DNA of 60,000 bases from Hyphomicrobiales bacterium (lineage in GTDB: Bacteria > Pseudomonadota > Alphaproteobacteria > Rhizobiales > Beijerinckiaceae), in NCBI GenBank assembly GCA_900473415.1, contig UCLR01000019.1, positions 1 to 60,000 on the forward strand, given 5' to 3'. This document shows positions 53,582 to 60,000 of the stretch, piece after piece. A program made the translations under genes and the position numbers. Numbering within the stretch: the first letter of the stretch is position 1; every line of letters begins with the position of its first letter. The notes beneath the pieces were generated by a model. The model was not told where the DNA came from and ran no database searches. It saw only the letters and a program-made list of their open reading frames with translations.

Positions 53582-54637
53582 ATGAGTTCTACCGGTGCGA
53601 CGATCGACTTTCGGAACGTTCGGAAGTCCTATGGGAATTTCGTCGCGCTAGAGAATTTCTCGATGCATGTCGGGCGCGGGGAATTCATGACCCTGCTCGG
53701 TGCCAGCGGCTCGGGAAAGACCACCGCCCTCAACGCCCTAGCCGGCTTTACGGACATCGATAGCGGCGAGATCATGATCGACGGCGTGTCGATCACCAGC
53801 CTGCCGACCGAGAAGCGCGGGATCGGTATGGTGTTCCAAAGCTATTCGCTGTTTCCGCATCGAAACGTCATACGCAACGTTTCATTCCCGCTGGAAATGC
53901 GCGGCGTTCCGCGCGCCGAAGCCCGGCGCCGTTCGGAAAAGGCCCTTGCGATGGTGCGGATGGACGCTCTGGCCGACCGCATGCCGCACGAACTCTCAGG
54001 CGGTCAACGGCAACGAGTCGCCTTCGCCCGCGCAGTCGTCTTCGAGCCCCGCGTGCTTCTTATGGACGAACCGCTCGGCGCACTCGATCTGAAGTTGCGG
54101 GAGACGCTCCAGCTAGAGATCAAGGAATATCAGCGCCAGATCGGCTGCACGGTCATCTATGTAACGCATGACCAGGGCGAGGCACTGACGCTGTCAGATC
54201 GGCTGGCCGTGATGGACAAGGGGCGGGTCTTGCAGGTCGGGCCGCCGGAGGAGCTCTATGATCGGCCACGCTCGCGCTTCGTCGCCCAATTCGTTGGTGC
54301 GAACAATCTGCTGATGGTGCAGCGCGCCCATGACGGCGCCATGGCGCTAGAAGGTCTGGGGCGGATTCAGGGCGACGTCGCCCATCTTGCCGAGGCAGAG
54401 TTCGTATCGATCCGCCCGGAGCTTATTCGCGTCTCCCACAGCGGCGGCGGCACCCATCCGGCCCGGCTGAAGGAGACGGTCTTCTTCGGCAACTCAGTGC
54501 GTTACGTGCTGCTGACGGACGCAGATAAAGAGATTTCCGCGATCGAGCCGCGCCGACCGGGCCAAGAGGTGCGGCCCGCAGGCGCCAGGGTCGGCTTCGA
54601 CCTCGACACCACCGACCTCGTGGCTCTTACGGCTTGA
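53582..54637 (+). CDS. Spermidine/putrescine-type ABC ATPase (PotA-like)
   Basis: This 351-aa ATPase has Walker A GASGSGKTT, signature LSGGQRQRVAFARAV, Walker B LLMDEPLGALDLKLRE and a C-terminal TOBE-like regulatory domain (about 270-350). GGGAG lies nine to ten bases before the ATG at 53582. It powers the two permeases downstream. Confidence 0.93.
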   Translation: MSSTGATIDFRNVRKSYGNFVALENFSMHVGRGEFMTLLGASGSGKTTALNALAGFTDIDSGEIMIDGVSITSLPTEKRGIGMVFQSYSLFPHRNVIRNVSFPLEMRGVPRAEARRRSEKALAMVRMDALADRMPHELSGGQRQRVAFARAVVFEPRVLLMDEPLGALDLKLRETLQLEIKEYQRQIGCTVIYVTHDQGEALTLSDRLAVMDKGRVLQVGPPEELYDRPRSRFVAQFVGANNLLMVQRAHDGAMALEGLGRIQGDVAHLAEAEFVSIRPELIRVSHSGGGTHPARLKETVFFGNSVRYVLLTDADKEISAIEPRRPGQEVRPAGARVGFDLDTTDLVALTA

Positions 54638-54668
54638 GAACAAACAACAATATCGAGAGGGAACTGTC

Positions 54669-55718
54669 ATGACCAAGATGACCAGGCGAGCGTTCGGTGT
54701 CGGGGCCGGCGCGACAGCGGCTTCACTGGCTGCCGGCGCTCCAGCGTTCGCGCAGGAAACGACGATCGTCGTCAACGGCTCCGGCGGCGCGTTGGCGACC
54801 ATGATCACCAAGATCTTCGAGGAGCCTTTCACCAAAGAAACTGGGATCAAGGTCAAGCCGACCGCTCCCGTAAGCCTCCCCAAGCTCAAGGCTATGGTCG
54901 AGTCCGGCAATGTCGAGTGGGACCTGACGGAACTCAACGGTGATGACGTCGTCACCGCCACGAAAGCGGGCTGGCTGATGCCGATCGACTACGCGATTAT
55001 CGACCCGGACAACAAGCTGCCGCCGATCGCCAAGCAACCGACCGCCATGGTGCGCGCCTCCTACTCGACCGTGATGGCGTTCCGGACCGACAAGTTTGGC
55101 AAGGGCAAGGCACCGCAATCTTGGGCCGATTTCTGGGATGTGAAGGCCTTTCCCGGGCCTCGCTCCCTGGAGAACTCGCCCAAGGGCAACCTAGAATTCG
55201 CCCTGCTCGCCGACGGCGTCTCGCCCGACAAGCTCTACCCGATCGACGTCGAACGCGCCTTCAAGAAGCTCGACCAGCTAAAGAAGCATATTCCGGTCTG
55301 GTGGACGAACGGTGCCCAGCATGTGCAACTGCTGATCGACGGCGAAGTCAGCATGACATCCTGCTGGAACGGCCGCATCACGCCTCTGAAGAACGAAGGC
55401 AAGCCGGTCGACATTACCTTCAAGGGCGGGGCGCTGATGCTGTCCTATCTCGGCATCCCGAAGGGCGCGCGGCATCCGAAGGAAGCGATGCGGTTCATGA
55501 AATTCCGCATGGACCCGGCCGCCTCGGCTGCGTTTGTCAAGCAGGTGCCCTATCCCGGATTCGTGCCCGGCATGATGGAACTGCTGGACCCTGCCTTCGC
55601 AGCGACCCTTCCAACGTCGCCGGAGAACGCCGCCGTGCAATTCGAGTTCAACAGCGCCTGGTGGGCCGACAACATCGACGCCGTCACCACCCGTTGGAAC
55701 GAATGGCTCCTGATCTGA
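54669..55718 (+). CDS. ABC transporter substrate-binding protein, PotD/family 1, Tat-exported
   Basis: This 349-aa binding protein has a twin-arginine signal (TRRAFGVGAGATAASLAAGA) and a mature start TTIVVNGSGGALATMITKIF. Its overall pattern is that of polyamine- or amino-acid-derivative binding proteins. It follows the ATPase by 31 bases. Confidence 0.9.
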   Translation: MTKMTRRAFGVGAGATAASLAAGAPAFAQETTIVVNGSGGALATMITKIFEEPFTKETGIKVKPTAPVSLPKLKAMVESGNVEWDLTELNGDDVVTATKAGWLMPIDYAIIDPDNKLPPIAKQPTAMVRASYSTVMAFRTDKFGKGKAPQSWADFWDVKAFPGPRSLENSPKGNLEFALLADGVSPDKLYPIDVERAFKKLDQLKKHIPVWWTNGAQHVQLLIDGEVSMTSCWNGRITPLKNEGKPVDITFKGGALMLSYLGIPKGARHPKEAMRFMKFRMDPAASAAFVKQVPYPGFVPGMMELLDPAFAATLPTSPENAAVQFEFNSAWWADNIDAVTTRWNEWLLI

Positions 55719-55798
55719 CCCCCGAACCGATCTGAATTTGTCCTGATCCGACGCCGGCTCAATCCGAGCTAGGGGCCTCGTGAAAGTTTGCCGTCGCC

Positions 55799-56647
55799 AT
55801 GCGCATCCGATGGACGAAAACGCTTCTGCTTCTCGCGCCGGCGACGGCGCTGGCCGCGATCCTTTTCGTCTATCCGGTGTTCGGCGTCCTGACGCTGACG
55901 GTCCATGACGGGACGTCGTTCACCGCCGAGCCTGTACGGCAGATCTACGCGTCGCAACTCGCGATCATCGTCCTGCAACGGACCTTCGTCACCGCTGCGA
56001 CCGTGACCTTGATCTGCCTGGTGATGGGCTATCCCATGGCTTATTTTATGGCTGGGCTCACGCCGCGCAGGCGAGTCATGGCGACCTATCTGATCCTGCT
56101 GCCCTTCTGGATCAGCATCCTGATCAGGACCTATACTTGGATTATCCTTCTCGGCCGCGAGGGCATCCTGAACAAGACCCTCTCGTCGCTCGGCCTCACC
56201 GGCGAACCGATCCAATTACTCTATACACCGGTCGCCGTGCATGTCGGCATGGTACAAATCCTCCTGCCGATCGTGGTGCTGACCTGCCTGACCTCGATCC
56301 TCGACGTCGAACGCGACCTGGTGAAGGCGGCCCGCTCGCTTGGCGCGACACCGCGCCAAGCCTTCTGGAAGGTCGTTTTCCCGCTGAGCGTAAGTGGTGC
56401 AGCGACGGGCGGCATCATCTGCTTCATCCTCTGCCTTGGCTTCTACGTTACGCCGACGCTGCTCGGCGGGCGCACGAGCATCCTGATCGCCAATCTGATC
56501 GACCTTCAGGTACACAAGACATTGAAATGGGATCTGGCGGCTGTCATGGCCTCGGCGCTCCTGCTCGCCACCTTCGCCTGCCTGTTGATCTATTGGGGGC
56601 TGACGCGTAAGCGGTCGGAATTCGCGACGGGCGGACTCGCCCGATGA
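55799..56647 (+). CDS. Spermidine/putrescine-type ABC permease (PotB-like)
   Basis: This 282-aa membrane protein has about six segments and a permease loop RSLGATPRQAFWKVVFPLS. It follows the binding-protein gene by 80 bases and overlaps the next permease by four. Confidence 0.9.
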   Translation: MRIRWTKTLLLLAPATALAAILFVYPVFGVLTLTVHDGTSFTAEPVRQIYASQLAIIVLQRTFVTAATVTLICLVMGYPMAYFMAGLTPRRRVMATYLILLPFWISILIRTYTWIILLGREGILNKTLSSLGLTGEPIQLLYTPVAVHVGMVQILLPIVVLTCLTSILDVERDLVKAARSLGATPRQAFWKVVFPLSVSGAATGGIICFILCLGFYVTPTLLGGRTSILIANLIDLQVHKTLKWDLAAVMASALLLATFACLLIYWGLTRKRSEFATGGLAR

Positions 56648-57444
56648 CCCGCATCGTCCTCGCCATCTATTTCGCGATCGTAACCGGCTTTCTCTTGCTG
56701 CCGCTGATCTTTCTCGTGCCGATCTCACTGACGGACAGCCAATTCCTTGAATTCCCGCCGAAATCGCTCTCGCTGCGCTGGTACCGGGAGTTCTTCACGG
56801 ACCAGAGCTGGCTCGATGCGACCCTCGTCAGCCTGAAGATCGGGATAGGCGCAACGATCCTCAGCCTGCTTCTCGGCACGCTGGCGTCCATCGCCCTAGT
56901 GCGCGCCGATTTCCGGGCGAAGGGCGTGTTGACGGCCCTCTTCATCGCCCCCTTGATCATTCCGTCGGTGGTGCTGGCACTCGCGCTTTACATCATATTC
57001 CTGCGCTGGCGCCTGGTGAGCAACATCTATGCGCTGACGCTGGCCCATGCGCTAATCGCGATGCCCTATGTCGTGATGATCGTCTCCGGCAGCTTGCGCC
57101 GCTTCGACATGACGATTGAGCGCGCCGCGCGCATCCTCGGCGCCAGCCCTGTCAGAGCCTTCGTGCACACGGCGCTGCCCTTCCTGACGCCGGCGATGTT
57201 TGCATCGTCGATCCTCGCCTTCTTCGCCTCCTTCGACGAGCTCATCATAACGCTTTTCATCTCCGGCGGACTCCAGACGCTTCCTGTCCGCATCTGGAAC
57301 GATCTCAGCCTCAAGCTCGACCCCACCGTGCCGGCCGTCGCGGTCATGCTGACGCTCGTCAGTATCGTCGGCATGTCGATCGGCGAGGTTATCCGGCGCC
57401 GCAACGAACTCAGATACCAGACCCATTCCGTGCCCGAGGCCTGA
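56644..57444 (+). CDS. Spermidine/putrescine-type ABC permease (PotC-like)
   Basis: This 266-aa permease has six segments and the loop ERAARILGASPVRAFVHTAL. Its ATG overlaps the potB-like stop; its own stop lies one base before the ligase ATG, so transport and CoA activation are coupled in translation. Confidence 0.9.
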   Translation: MTRIVLAIYFAIVTGFLLLPLIFLVPISLTDSQFLEFPPKSLSLRWYREFFTDQSWLDATLVSLKIGIGATILSLLLGTLASIALVRADFRAKGVLTALFIAPLIIPSVVLALALYIIFLRWRLVSNIYALTLAHALIAMPYVVMIVSGSLRRFDMTIERAARILGASPVRAFVHTALPFLTPAMFASSILAFFASFDELIITLFISGGLQTLPVRIWNDLSLKLDPTVPAVAVMLTLVSIVGMSIGEVIRRRNELRYQTHSVPEA

Positions 57445-57445
57445 C

Positions 57446-59107
57446 ATGCAGCAAGCTGATAGCGAACAACCCAACTGGTCAGAGCTCAAGCTCCTCGTCG
57501 AGCGGATGCGCAACAATATCGAGGCGGCGGCACTTCCGCGGAATCTGGGCGCCTTCGTCGACGAGCGTGCCGCAGCCTGTGGCGAGCAGACGCTCTGGAC
57601 CTTCTTTGAACAAGATGAGGACGGGGTCTCGAGCTATGCGGGGGCGAAATCCGCGATCGATCGGACTGCAGCCGGGCTTTTCGCCGCGGGCGTGCGCATG
57701 GGTACGCATGTTGCGGTCATGCTGCCGAACATCCCAGAATTCCCCGTGACCTGGCTGGCACTTGCTCGGCTCGGTGCCGTGATGGTGCCGGTCAATATCG
57801 GCTATACTGGACGCGAGTTGGATTATGTCCTGACGGATTCGCAAGCGGCCCATCTGGTTATCCATGCGGACTGCCTGCCGGCCTACGAGGCGCTGGGCGA
57901 AGCGGCACCGCTTCCGAAATCAGCAGTCTTCCTGATCGGAAACGATCCCGGCGCCGACGAGGATGGCTATGCCCGGATCGACGCGAACGCCCCTGCCCTT
58001 CCAGCCGACTTGCCCGAGCCATCGCTCGATGACCTGATCAACATCCAGTACACCTCTGGCACGACAGGCTTCCCCAAGGGCTGCATGCTAACGCATCGCT
58101 ACTGGCTCACCATATCGCTGGTGGCAGCCATGCGCGGAGGCGAAACAGAAAACCCGAAGAACATCCTGGCCGCGCAGCCCTTCTTCTACATGGACCCGCA
58201 GTGGCTCACTCTGATGGCGATGCGGGTCGGCGGGCAGATTTTCGTGGCACGCCGCGCTAGCTCGACACGCTTCCTGGACTGGGTGCGGCGCTACCGCATC
58301 CATTACTGCCTGTTCCCCGAGATCATCTACCAGCAACCGCCTGACCCGCTCGATGCACAAAACGAGCTGAAGCGCGTATCGATCTTCGGTTTCAACAAGG
58401 ATTCGCACGCCGATTTCGAGCGTCGCTTTGGCACAGTGGCGCGTGAATCTTTCGGTATGACCGAGGTCGGGTCGGCACTGTTCTTGCCGAGAGAGGCCTA
58501 CCACATGGTCGGCTCTGGCTCCTGCGGCATGGTCGCGCCGTTTCGCGAAGCACAGATTACCGACCCCGACGGCAATGTCGTGCCGGATGGCGAGATTGGC
58601 GAACTCTGCATTCGCGGCCCCGGCATCATGAAAGGCTATTATCGCAAACCCGAGGCCAACCAGGCTGCATTCCGTGGCGACTGGTTCCGGACCGGGGACC
58701 TGTTCTGGCGCGACGCACAGGGGTTCCACTACATCGTTGGCCGTCTCAAGGACATGATTCGCAGAAGCGGCGAGAACATCGCCGCCCGCGAGGTCGAGGC
58801 TGCTCTGTCCGAGATGCCAGAGGTGCTCGAGGCCGCGGTCGTCGGTGTCAAGGACCCCGCGCGCGGCGAAGAGGTGAAGGCCTATATCGTGCTGCAACCG
58901 GGCGTCTCGGCGGCGCAGGCCTCGCCCGAGATGATCTTCGCGCACTGCAAGACTCGCCTCGCGCCCTTCAAAACGCCCCGCTACCTCGAATATCGAGAGG
59001 CGCTGCCGAAGACACCCTCCGAAAAAATTGCCAAGCAAAAGCTGATTGCCGAGAAGCCCGACCTGCGCGCTGGCAGCTTCGATCGCGTCACCAATCAGTG
59101 GCTCTGA
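57446..59107 (+). CDS. AMP-forming acyl-CoA ligase
   Basis: This 553-aa adenylate-forming enzyme has the P-loop YTSGTTGFPKGCMLTH. The hinge/C-terminal motifs GDWFRTGDLFWRD and GRLKDMIRRSGENIAAREVE follow, with Lys near the C-terminus in PKTPSEKIAKQK for adenylation. Its sequence is of the ATP-dependent acyl-CoA ligase type, as in carnitine/crotonobetaine CoA ligases (CaiC). It begins one base after the potC-like gene, so it probably activates the imported compound. Confidence 0.9.
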   Translation: MQQADSEQPNWSELKLLVERMRNNIEAAALPRNLGAFVDERAAACGEQTLWTFFEQDEDGVSSYAGAKSAIDRTAAGLFAAGVRMGTHVAVMLPNIPEFPVTWLALARLGAVMVPVNIGYTGRELDYVLTDSQAAHLVIHADCLPAYEALGEAAPLPKSAVFLIGNDPGADEDGYARIDANAPALPADLPEPSLDDLINIQYTSGTTGFPKGCMLTHRYWLTISLVAAMRGGETENPKNILAAQPFFYMDPQWLTLMAMRVGGQIFVARRASSTRFLDWVRRYRIHYCLFPEIIYQQPPDPLDAQNELKRVSIFGFNKDSHADFERRFGTVARESFGMTEVGSALFLPREAYHMVGSGSCGMVAPFREAQITDPDGNVVPDGEIGELCIRGPGIMKGYYRKPEANQAAFRGDWFRTGDLFWRDAQGFHYIVGRLKDMIRRSGENIAAREVEAALSEMPEVLEAAVVGVKDPARGEEVKAYIVLQPGVSAAQASPEMIFAHCKTRLAPFKTPRYLEYREALPKTPSEKIAKQKLIAEKPDLRAGSFDRVTNQWL

Positions 59108-59131
59108 GAACCCAAAAAGAGGAACTGACAA

Positions 59132-59932
59132 ATGCCTTTCGAATACGAGCGCCGCGGCAAGATCGGTTATTTCACCATCCGCAACGGCTCGGTGAATCCG
59201 ATGACGCCGGCCATGCACAAGCAGTTCTACCAGATGATGCTCGAATTCCTCGCCGATGACGAGGTTCGAGTCGGCATTCTCCAGGGTGCTGGGGACCGTG
59301 CCTTCTCCGCCGGCGACGACATCAAGAACGACTACGCGAAATTCGCCACGCCGATGGACGAGCTCACCTATTATCTGGCGCCAAAGCACCGCGTCGCCGA
59401 AGGCGAGCCCGATACGTTCAGTTGGTCGCGGGAAGTTCTTTCTCTCAACCGGTTCAAGCCGATAGTAGGTGCGGTACGCGGCTATTGCTATGGCCAGGGG
59501 ATGATCTATCTCAGCCATTTAACTGATATCCGGGTGGCGTCGGAGGATGCGAAATTCGGCTTCCCCGAAATCGCCTACGGCATGGGCGGCGCCGGCGGCT
59601 CGACCCGGCTGTCCCACTTCCTGCCGCATACTGTCGCGATGGAAATGCTTCTGACCGGAGATCCCCTGTCCGCTCAGGACGCCCTGCGCGCGAACCTCGT
59701 CAACGCAGTCGTGCCATCAGATCAGGTCCTGGCAAAGGCCGAGGAGTACGCAGCGCGGATCGCGCGCCATCCCCTGCTTGCGCTGCGCGTCGAGATGGAA
59801 GCCTCGGTTCGCTGCATGGACATGTCGCGGCAGGACGCTCTGGACTATGTGAAGAACCTCTATCGCATGCAGCGGCTCGCCTATAACGGCGAAGAGAAGG
59901 TCGAGTCTTTCCTCTATAAAGCAAAAGCATGA
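59132..59932 (+). CDS. Enoyl-CoA hydratase/isomerase family protein
   Basis: This 266-aa crotonase-family protein has the oxyanion-hole segments RAFSAGDDIKND and GYCYGQGMIYLSHLTDIRVA, and the Glu in FGFPEIAYGMGGAGG. It follows the ligase by 24 bases. Together with the CaiC-like ligase it resembles the CaiC/CaiD activation-hydration pair. Confidence 0.9.
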   Translation: MPFEYERRGKIGYFTIRNGSVNPMTPAMHKQFYQMMLEFLADDEVRVGILQGAGDRAFSAGDDIKNDYAKFATPMDELTYYLAPKHRVAEGEPDTFSWSREVLSLNRFKPIVGAVRGYCYGQGMIYLSHLTDIRVASEDAKFGFPEIAYGMGGAGGSTRLSHFLPHTVAMEMLLTGDPLSAQDALRANLVNAVVPSDQVLAKAEEYAARIARHPLLALRVEMEASVRCMDMSRQDALDYVKNLYRMQRLAYNGEEKVESFLYKAKA

Positions 59933-59953
59933 GACCAAACATCGATCGTTAAG

Positions 59954-60000
59954 TGTCAGCAGGCGCCGAAGCTTGACCCCGCCAAATTTGCCTTTAGCCC
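59954..60000 (+). mobile_element. Possible left end of an IS at the window edge
   Basis: Sequence from TGTCAGC on, with TTGACCCC downstream, resembles the left end of IS21-like elements, which carry repeated TTGACCCC-type motifs. The element would continue beyond the window, so this is a weak call. Confidence 0.25.

Noticed and set aside
1..60000. CRISPR arrays, tRNA/rRNA genes, riboswitches
   Set aside because: No regularly spaced direct repeats, clover-leaf sequences or known riboswitch cores were recognised by eye; a covariance-model search would be needed to be certain.

Overview
The window looks like accessory DNA from a GC-rich alphaproteobacterium, most likely a Hyphomicrobiales (Rhizobiales) lineage such as Rhizobium, Bosea or Mesorhizobium. 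The grounds are codon use, the wealth of Liv, Dpp and Pot-type ABC transporters, and GntR/IclR/TetR-controlled catabolic operons with four-base stop/start overlaps. No rRNA, tRNA, replication gene or CRISPR array was seen. Nearly everything is transport plus small-molecule catabolism.

Region A (157-12384, minus): one compact eleven-gene unit. It runs gntR, a Tat-exported binding protein, livHMGF, an isocitrate-lyase/PEP-mutase-type lyase, hyuB, hyuA, an isochorismatase-fold protein lacking the usual cysteine, and a FAD-dependent oxidoreductase. Facing it (12505-18880) are an old-yellow-enzyme/FeS flavoprotein, an extended SDR, ohr, a classical SDR (minus) and a LeuC/LeuD-type hydro-lyase. Related inverted repeats of the same geometry lie at the gntR promoter and the leuC-like promoter. 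This suggests that A and its neighbours form one regulon for an uncharacterised substrate, and it is the best candidate here for a new pathway.

Region B (19176-29530) is separated from A by a transposase scar. It holds a Dpp-type permease pair without ATPases, two family-5 binding proteins, an M20-fold protein that has lost several metal ligands, a D-2-hydroxyacid dehydrogenase, an SDR, a metallo-beta-lactamase-fold hydrolase and an RraA-like protein.

Region C (29860-32217) is a mobile patch. It has a Phd/VapC-type toxin-antitoxin pair, a complete IS701-like element whose CTAG target duplication contains the vapC stop codon, and the 3' remnant of an IS630-type transposase.

Region D (32218-43854) is a ten-kilobase plus-strand acyl-CoA degradation cluster: two acyl-CoA dehydrogenases, quinone reductase, thioesterase, two SDRs, an aminoglycoside-phosphotransferase-like kinase, a FadB-like fusion and a thiolase. 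It is bracketed by two related IclR regulators on the minus strand. The ACAD10/11-like dehydrogenase, SDR and kinase trio points to a hydroxyacyl-CoA phosphorylation route.

Region E (44123-52626) holds an amidohydrolase, a complete Dpp transporter with its binding protein, and an NDP-forming acyl-CoA synthetase. Region F (52724-59932) holds a divergent TetR regulator, a PotABCD-type transporter, an AMP-forming acyl-CoA ligase and an enoyl-CoA hydratase. In E and F uptake is coupled directly to CoA activation, which could feed the beta-oxidation genes of D. Possible insertion-sequence ends lie at both window edges.
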